Assembly (NCBI GenBank): GCA_023381515.1
Contig: JAMCQI010000041.1
Location: 62,001-126,000, forward strand
Origin: Chloroflexota bacterium
Lineage (GTDB): Bacteria > Chloroflexota > Anaerolineae > UBA4142
Length of the DNA: 64,000 nucleotides
Reading direction: 5' to 3'
This document shows, piece after piece, positions 1 through 9,507 of the stretch. Within the stretch, counting starts at the first letter, position 1; every line of letters begins with the position of its first letter. The position numbers and the translations under genes are program-made. The notes beneath the pieces were generated by a model that worked only from the letters and a program-made list of their open reading frames with translations, ran no database searches and was not told the origin of the DNA.

Positions 1-5
1 CAACT

Positions 6-1154
6 ATGGTTGAATCAATGCGAATTGCGGTTGTAGGTATTCGAGGCGTCCCCGCTAACTTCGGCGGTTCGGAGACCGCTGTCGAGGAGATCGGCGCCCG
101 ACTCGTGGCACGCGGGCATCAGGTGACGGTGTACTGCCGTGAGCACCACGACTCGCTGCACGGCCACAGGGATTACAAAGGGATGAGGCGCGTCGTACTG
201 CCCTCCCTAAACACACTCAACCTCGACCTAATGAGCCACAGTTTCTTATGTCTTCTTCACATGGCTCGTGAGGAATTCGACATAGTTCACTTTCATGGAG
301 TGGGGAACGCTCTTTTGCTCCCGCTCTTCAGATTGACCGGCCGCCGAGCAAAATCGCTCCTTGTGGTAGATGGGCCCGATTGGCGCCGCCCCAAGTGGGG
401 TAGGATGGCAAGACTGGCCTTCAAAGCTTCTTTTCCCATGGCCGCTCGGATGGCTGATGAAATCATTTCGGATAACATTCAAGTCCAAGAGTTGTTCCTC
501 AAAAATTATGGGCGGGGAACCCCTTTGGTTGGTTATGGAGCCGATCTCAACAGACCCAGCACATATGGCGCCCTGCAAAAGCAAGGTTTGGAAGCGGGCA
601 AGTACATCTTGCAGGTCGGAGCGCTGGTGCCCGACAAGGGCGCTCATGTGCTTGTGGAAGCATACAAGCAGATCCGGACCGATTGGCCGCTTGTTATTGT
701 GGGCGACTCTCCCTACGCGACTGCATACAAGGCAGCCGTGCGAAGCACAAAGGATTCGCGAATACGCTTCCTGGGGTACGTTTACGGACTAGAGTACCGC
801 GAGCTTCTTGCAAACTGCGGCCTATACATCCACCCGCTACTCGTAGATGGGACCTCTCCAGCCCTGTTGCAGGCCATGGCTTATGGCTGCTGCATCATCG
901 CGAGCGACCTGCCCGAAATAGACGGTACCCTGGCCGACACGGGGCCGCGATTCAGAACCGGTGATGCCAACAGCTTGCGAGAGCAAATCGCGCTCATGCT
1001 AGATCATCCAGACCGTGCACGGCAGTTCGGGGAGAAAGCGCGCAGCCGCGTTATAGCGTACTTCGATTGGGACCAAGTGACCAACCAGTACGAGCAGCTC
1101 TCAAGGGAGCTCTGCGGTCTTTCGTCGAGCCCAGGCCTCATGCACGCCGCTTAA
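6..1154 (+). CDS. DUF1972/GT4 family glycosyltransferase
   Basis: A GT-B glycosyltransferase that probably adds a sugar (rhamnosyltransferase-like) to the lipid-linked glycan on the cytoplasmic face of the membrane. The N terminus (MRIAVVGIRGVPANFGG, with SETAVEEIG following) is the hallmark of the DUF1972 domain, and the C-terminal half has the GT4 fold with EAYKQIRTDWPLVIVGDSP and the donor-binding region DGTSPALLQAMAYG. Length (about 380 aa) is normal. The family usually begins at MRIA, so the ATG at 18 is the more likely start; neither start has a clear Shine-Dalgarno sequence. It is followed after 42 bases by the initiating sugar transferase, so it belongs to the same operon. Acceptor and donor cannot be read from the sequence. 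Confidence 0.85.
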   Translation: MVESMRIAVVGIRGVPANFGGSETAVEEIGARLVARGHQVTVYCREHHDSLHGHRDYKGMRRVVLPSLNTLNLDLMSHSFLCLLHMAREEFDIVHFHGVGNALLLPLFRLTGRRAKSLLVVDGPDWRRPKWGRMARLAFKASFPMAARMADEIISDNIQVQELFLKNYGRGTPLVGYGADLNRPSTYGALQKQGLEAGKYILQVGALVPDKGAHVLVEAYKQIRTDWPLVIVGDSPYATAYKAAVRSTKDSRIRFLGYVYGLEYRELLANCGLYIHPLLVDGTSPALLQAMAYGCCIIASDLPEIDGTLADTGPRFRTGDANSLREQIALMLDHPDRARQFGEKARSRVIAYFDWDQVTNQYEQLSRELCGLSSSPGLMHAA

Positions 1155-1196
1155 AAGACCTACCTCCCTTGAGTCCGCGATCGAGGACAACCTACC

Positions 1197-2702
1197 ATGC
1201 TCCGACAATTCAGCATTCAACGAGTAATCTTCTTCTTCGGCCTAGACTGGCTCGGAACATTGGGTATGATGTTGCTTGCCGGGCTGGTCAGGGGGGAATT
1301 GGGCATTTTACCCCAGCCGATCACCGACGCGCTGCAGCTTTTGCGGATTCCGCTATGGTTGGGGGAAGTCAGGAATGTGCAAGAGAGCATTCTGCCCCAA
1401 GTGCTCGTCATTGTGGCTGTCATTTGGCCGTGTTTCTTTGTGGTCTTTTCGGTTTATGATGGGCGTCGCAATGACAGCCTGAAGGCCGAGTTGATTAACG
1501 TCTTCCTGGCGGTCTGTGTTTCGACAGTGACGCTGGCCGGCGTATTATATCTCACGTACCGCGAGACCTCGCGTGTTCTCTTCGTACTCTTTTTCTTTAT
1601 GGATGTGGTCTTGCTCCTTGGGGTCCGCGTGGTGCTTTGGACGTATCGGCTGAACTGGAGAGTCGGTCATGAGTCCCAACGTCGCCCTGTTATCGTGGTG
1701 GGAGCCGGGCCGGTGGGCAGGAATGTCGTGGAGGAACTCCGGAAATATTCGTGGGCCCACATCGACCTGATTGGGTACTTGGATGATGATCCGGAAAAGC
1801 AAGGAGCGCAAGTTGCGGGCCTCCTGGTTTTGGGGAGACTTGATCAAGTCTCGGCGATCATCGACGCATATCGTGTTCAGGATGCGGTGGTCGCACTCCC
1901 CTTACATGCGCATGATCGGATTGTGGAGATATGCCAGGCATTGCAGCAACGCTCCGTGCATGTTCATGTCATACCTGATCTTTTTGCACTTTCGTTTCCA
2001 AGCGCTACTCTGGACGGCTTTGGAGGAATCCCGGTCATTGACTTGGGCCAACCAGGCATCCGCGGCTGGCGGCGGTTTCTAAAGCGTGCTTTTGACACCT
2101 TGGCTGTTTCAATCGGTCTGATCCTCCTGTCCCCTCTCCTTTTACTGATTGCGATTCTAGTAAAATTCGATTCCCCTGGACCAATACTGTACAAGCAGAC
2201 GCGCATCGGGGAGGATGGGCGCTCCTTCACGATGCTCAAGTTTCGCTCCATGAGAGCGGATGCCGATACGACGCTGCACAAGCGGCATGTGACCCGCCTC
2301 ATCGAGCAGAACCTTAGCCCGGATCAATTGGGCGTCCAGAAAAAGGCAAGTCTGAAGCTCGAAAATGATCCGCGAGTTACGAAGGTGGGGAAGATTATCC
2401 GGAAGATGAGCTTGGATGAGTTGCCGCAGCTTTTCAATGTGCTGCGTGGCGAGATGAGTCTAGTCGGGCCGCGGCCGCCTCTCGTCTATGAAGTAGAACT
2501 GTACAAGGATTGGCACAGGCGTCGTTTTGAGGCAATTCCCGGCATTACTGGCCTATGGCAAGTGAAAGGGCGTAACCGAGTGAGCTTTGATGAGATGGTT
2601 CGAATGGATCTGGAATATATCGAGCGACAATCACTCTGGCTGGATGTTCAGATTCTCCTTCGAACTCCTCTGGCCGTGCTTGCTGGTCGAGGGGCCGGAT
2701 AA
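1197..2702 (+). CDS. Polyisoprenyl-phosphate sugar-1-phosphate transferase (initiating enzyme)
   Basis: Transfers a sugar-1-phosphate from a UDP-sugar to undecaprenyl phosphate, the first step of repeat-unit assembly. The 501-aa protein has the WbaP/WcaJ layout: hydrophobic segments in residues 1-150, a Rossmann CoA_binding-like domain starting at [14 protein letters not shown] (about 164-177), one long hydrophobic hairpin at 299-322, and the bacterial sugar transferase core. That core carries YKQTRIG, KFRSMR, the catalytic Asp-Glu pair in [20 protein letters not shown] (about 406-424) and [13 protein letters not shown]. Nothing in the catalytic part is missing. It defines the upstream half of the locus as a lipid-carrier-dependent pathway. 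Glucose or galactose as the first sugar is only a guess. Confidence 0.93.
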   Translation: MLRQFSIQRVIFFFGLDWLGTLGMMLLAGLVRGELGILPQPITDALQLLRIPLWLGEVRNVQESILPQVLVIVAVIWPCFFVVFSVYDGRRNDSLKAELINVFLAVCVSTVTLAGVLYLTYRETSRVLFVLFFFMDVVLLLGVRVVLWTYRLNWRVGHESQRRPVIVVGAGPVGRNVVEELRKYSWAHIDLIGYLDDDPEKQGAQVAGLLVLGRLDQVSAIIDAYRVQDAVVALPLHAHDRIVEICQALQQRSVHVHVIPDLFALSFPSATLDGFGGIPVIDLGQPGIRGWRRFLKRAFDTLAVSIGLILLSPLLLLIAILVKFDSPGPILYKQTRIGEDGRSFTMLKFRSMRADADTTLHKRHVTRLIEQNLSPDQLGVQKKASLKLENDPRVTKVGKIIRKMSLDELPQLFNVLRGEMSLVGPRPPLVYEVELYKDWHRRRFEAIPGITGLWQVKGRNRVSFDEMVRMDLEYIERQSLWLDVQILLRTPLAVLAGRGAG

Positions 2703-2729
2703 CCAACCTGCTTTTCATCGGAGGCCCGG

Positions 2730-3782
2730 ATGCGGAAAATCAAAGTGGGCGTCATTGGATGCGGTTATTGGGGGCCTAAATTAGCGCGGAACTTTAATGA
2801 ATTACCAGAGGCGGAACTAGCTTGGGTGGCAGATTATCGCCCGGAGCGCCTGGCGCATATGAAGGAGCTTTACCCCGCGGTCCGGACTACACAGCATTAC
2901 CGGGAGGTGCTGGCTTCCGATGTGGACGCGGTTGCGATTGCCACGCCTGTCAGCACACATTATCCGCTGTCTATGGAAGCACTTGAAGCAGGTAAGCACG
3001 TCCTTGTTGAAAAGCCGTTGGCAGCAACGGTCACCGAAGCTGGGCAAATCGTGGAAGCCGCGGACAGATTGGGCTCCGTGGCGATGGTTGGGCACACTTT
3101 TCAATACAATCCCGCGGTGAGAGTCGTTCGAGATCTGGTTTCCCGCGGCGAGCTTGGGGAAGTGTATTACATTAATGGCACCCGCGTGAACCTCGGTTTA
3201 TTTCAGCCGGACATCAACGTCATGTGGGATCTCGCCCCGCACGATGTTTCGATTCTGCTGCATGTGTTGCAAATGGATCCAATCGAGGTCAGCGCACAGG
3301 GTGAGGTTTTCGTGCAAAGGAATCGCGGCATCCATGAAGTGGCTTATCTGACTTTGCGCTTTCCGAAAGGCATCTTGGCGAACCTCAGGGTCTCCTGGCT
3401 TGATCCCGTGAAGACACGGCGAATTACGATTGTAGGCAGCAAGAAGATGCTGGTGTACGATGACATTGCGGAGAACAAGGTGATTCTCTACGACAAAGGG
3501 GTCGAAGTACCAGCGTATTCTGACACGGTTCAGGAGTTTCACATGTCTTACCGGCACGGCCCCGAGACAGTGGTGCCGGTCGAATGGCAGGAGCCGCTGA
3601 GCGTGGAGTGTGGGTCTTTTGTTCGCTGTGTCCTCGAGCGCGAGAGTGGCTGTGTTCGATGCGAGCAGAGGACTTACCATCTGTGCAGTTCGGCAACGGT
3701 CGGAGCGAAAGTTGTGAGAGTGTTGGAAGCCGCTCAGAAATCGCTGCTCAACGGCGGCGGTAGAGAGTGCATTTCCACATAA
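2730..3782 (+). CDS. Gfo/Idh/MocA family sugar dehydrogenase
   Basis: An NAD(P)-dependent oxidoreductase that most likely oxidises a nucleotide sugar. The Rossmann fingerprint GVIGCGYWGPKLARNF is at the N terminus, the conserved EKP motif (VLVEKPLAAT) follows at about residue 92, and the substrate domain carries GHTFQYNPAV and WDLAPHDVSILLH, as in WbpB-type UDP-sugar 3-dehydrogenases. Length (350 aa) is typical. It starts 27 bases after the sugar transferase with GGAGG just upstream. A DegT aminotransferase at about 23 kb could be the next enzyme in a 3-amino-sugar pathway, but no matching acetyltransferase was found, so this is inference. Myo-inositol or glucose-fructose dehydrogenase activity is less likely in this context. 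Confidence 0.88.
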   Translation: MRKIKVGVIGCGYWGPKLARNFNELPEAELAWVADYRPERLAHMKELYPAVRTTQHYREVLASDVDAVAIATPVSTHYPLSMEALEAGKHVLVEKPLAATVTEAGQIVEAADRLGSVAMVGHTFQYNPAVRVVRDLVSRGELGEVYYINGTRVNLGLFQPDINVMWDLAPHDVSILLHVLQMDPIEVSAQGEVFVQRNRGIHEVAYLTLRFPKGILANLRVSWLDPVKTRRITIVGSKKMLVYDDIAENKVILYDKGVEVPAYSDTVQEFHMSYRHGPETVVPVEWQEPLSVECGSFVRCVLERESGCVRCEQRTYHLCSSATVGAKVVRVLEAAQKSLLNGGGRECIST

Positions 3783-3862
3783 TCGGTCCTTCAACTCGTC
3801 CGTAAAGGCCAAGGAGATACCAGCTTAGGGTGAGCGCATATTCACCGGTCGGAGAAAGGTCA

Positions 3863-5926
3863 ATGGAGCAAGAAATAGAAATTGATCTCATGCAGTATGT
3901 GCAAATCGCGAAGAGATGGCTCTGGCTGATCGTTGCAGGCGCGCTGGTGGCGGGGGCTGCCGCTTACGCGGTTAGCTCTCTCTTGCCACGAATCTACCAG
4001 GCGGAGGCGGATGTGGCCTCTGTCAAAGGATTGTCCCAGATTACTCTCTCGCCAAATTACACGACGCTTTCCGAGGCCCAACTCGCCCAGGGTCTTGACG
4101 TCAGTGCGCGCCAGAAAGCGCTGGTTGCCATCGCCCGTGGGAACGACGTCGCTTCAGACGTGATCGCCGAGCTCGGGCCTGATCTGACCCCCGACGAACA
4201 GCAGGTGGCAAACCTCTTGAGCATGGTCCAGGTCACGACCGATGGCGACCTGATCCGAATCCAAATCCAAAGCACGGATCCTCAGAAGGCGGCCAAGATC
4301 GCGAATACATGGGCCCGTGTCTACTCCGCAAGAGTCAACCAGCTTTATACGGAGACGCCGACAAGTTTGGAGCAAATTCAGACACAGGCAGATCAAGCAT
4401 GGGGGAGCTATCAGAAAGCAGAATCCGCTTTGAGCGACTTTATCGGGCAGAATCGGATCGATGCCCTCAGCAGGGAAATCGATGCCAGGCAAAAGTCTGA
4501 AAGTGACCTATATTCGGCGCAACGCAGCTTGAATCGCCTGTTGCAAGATGCCACGTCGTTTCAGGAGCTAGCGAACAAAGACTCCTTGTCTAGTGCTAAT
4601 GACACAACTGACCGCCTCTCGGCTCTCCTGATCCGTGCCAATGCAGCCCTCCTGTCCTATTCATCCCCTAGCGGGGTAGTTAGCCCCAGTGGCAGTTCCT
4701 CTCTATCGGGTGGGCCCGCCAATTCATCTTCCAACGGTCCAATGCTGCCACTTCAAGTTCAAGTGGCAGTAAACAGTCTCAATGATGCGAGTTCGTCCAG
4801 CGCAAGTGTGCGTTCCCAGATCGATGCCCTCATCGCGACGCTGAGCGCAAGAAAAAAGCAGGTGGAAGCGCAGATTAATGACCCTTCTGAGCAGACTCAG
4901 GTGCTTGCGCTGCAGAAGGAATTGGAGCAGCAGACAGCGAAGCGGCAACAGCTGACCAACGCGCGCGATTTGGCGTGGACGACATACACGACGATCGCGA
5001 AGAAGATAGAGGAGGTCCGGGTTTCGGAGGAGGCCAGCAGTACGATTGTCCGGGTGGCGGGGTCTGCAGTCGTGCCGGAAGCACCCGTTGCTCCGCGCAA
5101 GGCCACCAATGCAATGCTTGGCGCCGCGGTTGGTCTTGTGTTGATGATCGCGCTTGCATTGATTGTCGAGTTGATGAACTCTGGCATTCGCTCTTCGAAG
5201 GAGATCGTCGATCGTCTTAGACTGCCAACCTTTGAAGTCCCGCTGAGCCGAAGTGCTCTTGGGGGGTCGATCCCCTCTGCCTACTATGCCCTTTGGGCGA
5301 ACCTTTTTGCCGATTCCCGGATGGGCAAGACGCTTTTGATTGCAGGCATGGAACCTAGTGAAGAGAGGGCGACCGTTGCGGCAAGCCTGGGGATGGTGGC
5401 CGCACAAGCTGGCCGCTCGGTCATTCTGGTGGACTCGAATGTTGTCAACCCGTACCTGGATCAATTCTTCAGTCTGCCCAATGCAAAAGGGTGGAGCAGC
5501 CTGGCCGCAAGAGAACAGCCTGATCTGACAGATTATCTGCAGCCGACCTCAATCAAAAACCTCGCTGTGATTACGAGTGGTCCCACCTCGGCGCCCAACA
5601 ATGAGTGGATGGTATCTCCGCGCCTACCCTTGCTGATAGACAGTCTCCGCGCCAAATGCGACTTTATGATTTTCAATTGCTCTGCTTCAGCGGAAAATGC
5701 GGATGGGCTTTTGCTCGCCCGACATGTGGATAGCGTGTTGATCCTTGCGATAGCGGGTCGGACCTCTCGAGATTCTGCGCTTCAGCTTAAAGAGCAATTG
5801 GAGCGGGCTAATGCTAATCTCCTAGGTGTCTTACTTCTTCGAGCGCGAGAATCTCCGGTCTTCTCCCGCCTCATAACGAGATTCCGGCCACCACGAGATG
5901 AGCTTTTAGTCCCTACTACCGCTTGA
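3863..5926 (+). CDS. Wzz/BY-kinase-like polysaccharide copolymerase with degenerate ATPase
   Basis: Inner-membrane protein controlling chain length or export of the polysaccharide. The N terminus is a Wzz domain (EIDLMQYVQIAKRWLW and a first helix), the middle (about 130-410) is a long periplasmic coiled-coil region, and the second helix is near residue 430. The C-terminal MinD/BY-kinase-like domain is damaged at its key motifs. Walker A reads PSEERATVA where active kinases have a GEGKST-like loop; Walker A-prime keeps its Asp (ILVDSNVVNP); Walker B ends FMIFNCSA without the usual Asp. No C-terminal tyrosine cluster is present. I chose the ATG at 3863 because GGAGAAAGG lies just upstream; a GTG at 3830 is in frame. 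It overlaps the next gene at TTGA. Confidence 0.88.
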   Translation: MEQEIEIDLMQYVQIAKRWLWLIVAGALVAGAAAYAVSSLLPRIYQAEADVASVKGLSQITLSPNYTTLSEAQLAQGLDVSARQKALVAIARGNDVASDVIAELGPDLTPDEQQVANLLSMVQVTTDGDLIRIQIQSTDPQKAAKIANTWARVYSARVNQLYTETPTSLEQIQTQADQAWGSYQKAESALSDFIGQNRIDALSREIDARQKSESDLYSAQRSLNRLLQDATSFQELANKDSLSSANDTTDRLSALLIRANAALLSYSSPSGVVSPSGSSSLSGGPANSSSNGPMLPLQVQVAVNSLNDASSSSASVRSQIDALIATLSARKKQVEAQINDPSEQTQVLALQKELEQQTAKRQQLTNARDLAWTTYTTIAKKIEEVRVSEEASSTIVRVAGSAVVPEAPVAPRKATNAMLGAAVGLVLMIALALIVELMNSGIRSSKEIVDRLRLPTFEVPLSRSALGGSIPSAYYALWANLFADSRMGKTLLIAGMEPSEERATVAASLGMVAAQAGRSVILVDSNVVNPYLDQFFSLPNAKGWSSLAAREQPDLTDYLQPTSIKNLAVITSGPTSAPNNEWMVSPRLPLLIDSLRAKCDFMIFNCSASAENADGLLLARHVDSVLILAIAGRTSRDSALQLKEQLERANANLLGVLLLRARESPVFSRLITRFRPPRDELLVPTTA

Positions 5927-7362
5927 AAGAAGTGACAAACGGCCTTTTGGTAATCAGGGGAATCTTGGCGCATGCGCTTGCTGTTGCCGATCGGTACCAT
6001 TGGATTTTCCTCTTCGCAGCTTCGCCATTTCTTCTCTTTCCCTCTCCGACTCGGTCTGTCGCGTTAGTTGTAGTCCCGGCCTTGTGGATTCTCGCGTGGC
6101 GAGTGAGAGGGGCTGCCTTGCCGCGCACGCCGTTCAACGTGATCCTGCTCGTGCTCTATTCGATGGTGCTGGTGAGCCTGTTCGCAACGTACGACGTGGC
6201 GGTGAGCCTATCCAAAGTCGCCGGGATGGTCCTCGGGATTGGCGTTTTTTTTGCTTTCGTACGCGAGGGCCAGACTTCCAGAGGATGGTGGGTGTGTTTC
6301 TGGGTGTACGTGCTGACGGGTTTGGGGGTGGCAGTCCTTGGGATCTTGGGCACCAATTGGCTCCAAAAAGTGAATCTTCTATCACCCATTATTGCCCGAT
6401 TACCTCCACGTATAACGGGTCTCCCGGGCGCTGGACCGGGTTTTTCCGGCAATGAGCTGGCAGGCGGGCTGCTGTGGGTGATTCCCCTCATCCTTGTTCT
6501 AGACACACTGCTGCTTACCCGTGCGAAAAAGCTCCAATCCAATTTCGGCTTGCTTTGGACACTCACGGTGTTCTGTTTTGTAGGTGTGGCAAGCTTCCTA
6601 ATGCTGAGTTATCTAGTTCTGACCCAATCGAGAGGAGGGTACATAGGCTTCCTTCTCGCCCTGTTTGTATTGGTGCTCTATGCGCTACCCTCCCGCAGAC
6701 GCTGGATAGCAGTCGGTGCGTTAGTAGTGATGATTAGTATCGGACTCGCAGTTTCTCGGGATTCCACCGGGGTCGCACTGGTGAGGCTCGTGGGCGGAGA
6801 ATCGTCGATGGGCACAGCTCTATCGCTTGATACCCTTGAGGGACGGGTCGAGGTATGGTCCCGGGCAATCTATGCGATTCAGGATTTCCCATTCACGGGC
6901 ATGGGCATGAACACCTTCCGATACGTTGTTCATGTGCTCTATCCGCTTTTCAGCGTCAGCCCGGATTTCGACATCTCTCACGCACATAATGAATTCCTGC
7001 AAGCCGGATTGGATCTCGGCCTTCCCGGATTGATCGCATTTATTGCCCTCTATATGGGGGCTTTTTGGATGCTCGGGCAGGTCTGGAAGACAGCCCGGCC
7101 GGGCGAATCGGGTCCCGGTGACAGGATCCTGCTGCAAGTGCTTGTCATGGGCTGTGCCAGTGGATTGATTGGGCATATCAGCTACGGCATGACGGATGCA
7201 GTCACCTTTGGAGCAAAGCCGGGGGTCTTGTTCTGGATGCTCCTCGGACTCATCACCACTCTGTTTCAGCAGACTGATTCAGGACGATTCTTTGAATCGC
7301 CTGCTGGTTGGCCAGCGGGGGCCATCTTGGCGCGCATTGCTAGCGCGCCCAAGAGGACTTGA
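5923..7362 (+). CDS. O-antigen polymerase/ligase family membrane protein (Wzy/WaaL-like)
   Basis: A polytopic membrane protein of 479 aa with about ten to twelve hydrophobic segments, likely to polymerise repeat units or ligate the glycan to its acceptor at the outer face. The signature region is the Wzy_C portion: SRGGYIGFLLALFVLVLYAL and the later periplasmic loop with HAHNEFLQAGLDLGLPG, where the HxxNxxL pattern is characteristic. The TTG start overlaps the stop of the copolymerase gene (TTGA), indicating translational coupling; a GTG at 5932 is also possible. Polymerase and ligase cannot be told apart by sequence. Its position directly after the Wzz-like gene favours polymerase. Confidence 0.85.
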   Translation: MKEVTNGLLVIRGILAHALAVADRYHWIFLFAASPFLLFPSPTRSVALVVVPALWILAWRVRGAALPRTPFNVILLVLYSMVLVSLFATYDVAVSLSKVAGMVLGIGVFFAFVREGQTSRGWWVCFWVYVLTGLGVAVLGILGTNWLQKVNLLSPIIARLPPRITGLPGAGPGFSGNELAGGLLWVIPLILVLDTLLLTRAKKLQSNFGLLWTLTVFCFVGVASFLMLSYLVLTQSRGGYIGFLLALFVLVLYALPSRRRWIAVGALVVMISIGLAVSRDSTGVALVRLVGGESSMGTALSLDTLEGRVEVWSRAIYAIQDFPFTGMGMNTFRYVVHVLYPLFSVSPDFDISHAHNEFLQAGLDLGLPGLIAFIALYMGAFWMLGQVWKTARPGESGPGDRILLQVLVMGCASGLIGHISYGMTDAVTFGAKPGVLFWMLLGLITTLFQQTDSGRFFESPAGWPAGAILARIASAPKRT

Positions 7363-7367
7363 TACAG

Positions 7368-7676
7368 ATGGTCGATTGGCTCAGCCTGTCCATTTCTACT
7401 CTTTGGATTCTCGGCCTATCGTTGCTCCTTGTGACCATAAGTATAGCTTACTGGGCGAGCGAGAAGGAAAACAAGCCGTGTAGACATGTGCTTTCTCAGT
7501 CAGCTTTCCATCTGTCGGCTATGGCGGGGGTTTTCTTGTTCGCCTTCGGCATTCTGCTCACAGTCAGTTCATGGTGGGAGAGAGCAGGCTGGGCGGCCGT
7601 CCTTATCCTGGCCTTGATAGAAGGTGGGTCGGCTTGGAAGGATTGGCATACTCGTCCGATGAAAGACTCTGAATAA
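7368..7676 (+). CDS. Small membrane protein of unknown function
   Basis: I do not recognise this protein of about 102 aa. It has three hydrophobic segments (roughly residues 8-28, 50-68 and 75-92) separated by a basic loop (ASEKENKPCRH), and ends in a charged tail (HTRPMKDSE). The ATG at 7368 is preferred; a TTG at 7359 overlapping the previous stop is in frame. Its stop overlaps the ATG of the next gene by one base (TAATG), so it is translated in line with the polymerase and the flippase-like protein. The tight packing suggests an accessory role in the membrane complex, but that is inference only. Confidence 0.6.
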   Translation: MVDWLSLSISTLWILGLSLLLVTISIAYWASEKENKPCRHVLSQSAFHLSAMAGVFLFAFGILLTVSSWWERAGWAAVLILALIEGGSAWKDWHTRPMKDSE

Positions 7677-8725
7677 TGGATTCTGTTCCAATTTCGGCGA
7701 CACCGCGGCCCGGGCGCTCGTGGCTGGTCCTCCAACTGGGCATAGGCACTTGCATTGGTATCCTGGCTCTGGTTTGGGCCGTGCGCGGTCTGGATCTTCA
7801 GCAGGTGCTGAATACGCTCGAGGCGGCGCGGTATACCTGGGTCTTGGTGTCCCTGATATGTGTGGTGGGTGTGGCCCTTACCAAGGCCGCGCGCTGGAAT
7901 GCGCTCTATGGAGTGACCGAGCAACCCGGTTCGTTCTGGGATTTATTCTCGGTACTCATGATTGCTCAGATGGTCAATGTGATCATTCCGCTCCGCATGG
8001 GAGAGTTGATCCGGATCGGGTTGATGAAGCAAGCGGGGCGGCCGGGTGCCACTACGCTGTCGACGATTGCGATCGAGAAAGCCCTGGACCTAGTGGCGGC
8101 CGGCCTCATTGCCGTTTCGTTGGCCCTGATGGCGGTGGCCCCTCAGTGGTTGCAGGCGTGGTCCGGCAGCGTGTTATTGATGGGCCTCACACTCTTGATC
8201 GGCCTCATCCTCATCTGGTACTTGAGAGCGTGGCTAGAAAAGGTACTTGCGCGCCTACTCGCTCTTTTCGGGTGGCTGCCGGTCGTTTGGCAAGGACGCC
8301 TGCTGCGAATTTGCAGCACCATGCTCGAAGCGTTCGGCGCGATGACTGAGCTGCGGACGGGTTTACGCATATTGTTTTGGACCGTGGTCACCTGGCTGTT
8401 TTCGCTACTCGCGATGCTGACCCTCTTCTCTGCGTTTAATCTTTCGGTTCCGTTCTCCGCGGCAGTGGTGATGATGTTGGCCATCACCTTTAGCAACGTT
8501 GTGCCCTCTCCCCCTGCCCTCATCGGAGTCATCCATGCTATCGCCGTAGTCGTCCTAGGCGAGTACGGAGTCGCGCAGCCCGTCGCTTTGGGCTTTGGAA
8601 TTGTACTGAATATTGCCACAGTTGCCCCGCTAGTGGTGTTGGGAAGCCTCGCTCTCTGGCAGCGTGCGCTCTTTTCCGTCAGTCTTTTGCACCGGTATTC
8701 CCCTCGCCGGCTTTGGAAAGGATAA
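7676..8725 (+). CDS. UPF0104/LPG-synthase-TM family flippase-like protein
   Basis: A 349-aa polytopic protein of the family related to the membrane half of lysylphosphatidylglycerol synthase (MprF). The features seen are an N-terminal helix followed by LVWAVRGLDLQQVLNTLEAA, the conserved MRMGE-like segment (VIIPLRMGELIRIGLMKQAG, about 103-122), a block reading STIAIEKALDLVAAGLI, and the C-terminal TFSNVVPSPPALIGVIHAI. Members are often proposed to move lipid-linked substrates. No MOP-type Wzx was found in this locus, so this protein and its paralogue at 27.8 kb are candidates for the transport step (inference). The last 13 bases overlap the next gene. Confidence 0.85.
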   Translation: MDSVPISATPRPGRSWLVLQLGIGTCIGILALVWAVRGLDLQQVLNTLEAARYTWVLVSLICVVGVALTKAARWNALYGVTEQPGSFWDLFSVLMIAQMVNVIIPLRMGELIRIGLMKQAGRPGATTLSTIAIEKALDLVAAGLIAVSLALMAVAPQWLQAWSGSVLLMGLTLLIGLILIWYLRAWLEKVLARLLALFGWLPVVWQGRLLRICSTMLEAFGAMTELRTGLRILFWTVVTWLFSLLAMLTLFSAFNLSVPFSAAVVMMLAITFSNVVPSPPALIGVIHAIAVVVLGEYGVAQPVALGFGIVLNIATVAPLVVLGSLALWQRALFSVSLLHRYSPRRLWKG

Positions 8726-9507
8726 TCGAGATCTCTCGCTCTCACTCGGCGGAAGCGCACCGTCAAGAGGTCGAGCATTTTGATCAGCACTGGCGGCAAG
8801 AGTGGAAAGCGGGGAAGCTCGATCTCGTGATCCCGCCCGATGAGGAGATCTGGAGACGGGACCTGGGGCGAGCGCGCCGGATCGCCTTTGAATGGCTAGG
8901 CGATTTGCGCGGGAAACGCGTCCTTGAACTGGGTTGCGGGCCCGGGGACAACACGATTCTGATGGCGCGACGCGGGGCTAACGTCATTGCGCTCGATATT
9001 GCCCCTTCGAGCCTTGACATCACCCGCCGGTGCGCCAGCGCGAATCGACTCGAGAGATCCGTACACCTCAGCCGGATGATGGCGGAGAGCTTGGCTTTCC
9101 GGAACGGATCCTTTGATTGGGTTGTTGGCTTTGGATTTCTTCATCACGTGGATTCGTCCACTATCGGCGACGAGTTGCGCCGCGTCTTGCGCCCGGATGG
9201 GCGCGCGCTTTTCTTTGAACCATTGGGCACGAACCCACTGCTCGAGTTTTCGCGCGAGCACCTGCCGTACCGTGGCAAGCACCACTCACCCAACGAGCAC
9301 CCCTTGACCTATGATGACCTGCGGCATATGGGCAAATCCTTCAAGCATGCGCGTGCGCGAGAATTTTACCTCTTTTCGATGATTTCCCGAGTCGTCGCGA
9401 GCGAGAGGGCGTTTGGGGCCCTGTGGGCCTTGGACGAGTTCCTCATTAAGCACTTGCGGGCAGTTCGGCGCTGGTGTCGTTATGTTCTAGTCGAGTACGA
9501 GCTGTGA
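8713..9507 (+). CDS. Class I SAM-dependent methyltransferase
   Basis: A methyltransferase of 264 aa that probably modifies a sugar of the growing glycan. Motif I is VLELGCGPGDNTILMARRG (about residues 74-92), motif II ends NVIALDIAP, and the later motif is FDWVVGFGFLHHVD, followed by LRPDGRALFFEPLG; this is the Methyltransf_11/25 type. The N terminus is rich in charged residues. It starts at a TTG inside the end of the flippase-like gene and its stop overlaps the GTG of the following GT2, so it lies within a coupled series. O-methylation is the usual role in such loci; the acceptor is unknown. Confidence 0.82.
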   Translation: MERIIEISRSHSAEAHRQEVEHFDQHWRQEWKAGKLDLVIPPDEEIWRRDLGRARRIAFEWLGDLRGKRVLELGCGPGDNTILMARRGANVIALDIAPSSLDITRRCASANRLERSVHLSRMMAESLAFRNGSFDWVVGFGFLHHVDSSTIGDELRRVLRPDGRALFFEPLGTNPLLEFSREHLPYRGKHHSPNEHPLTYDDLRHMGKSFKHARAREFYLFSMISRVVASERAFGALWALDEFLIKHLRAVRRWCRYVLVEYEL

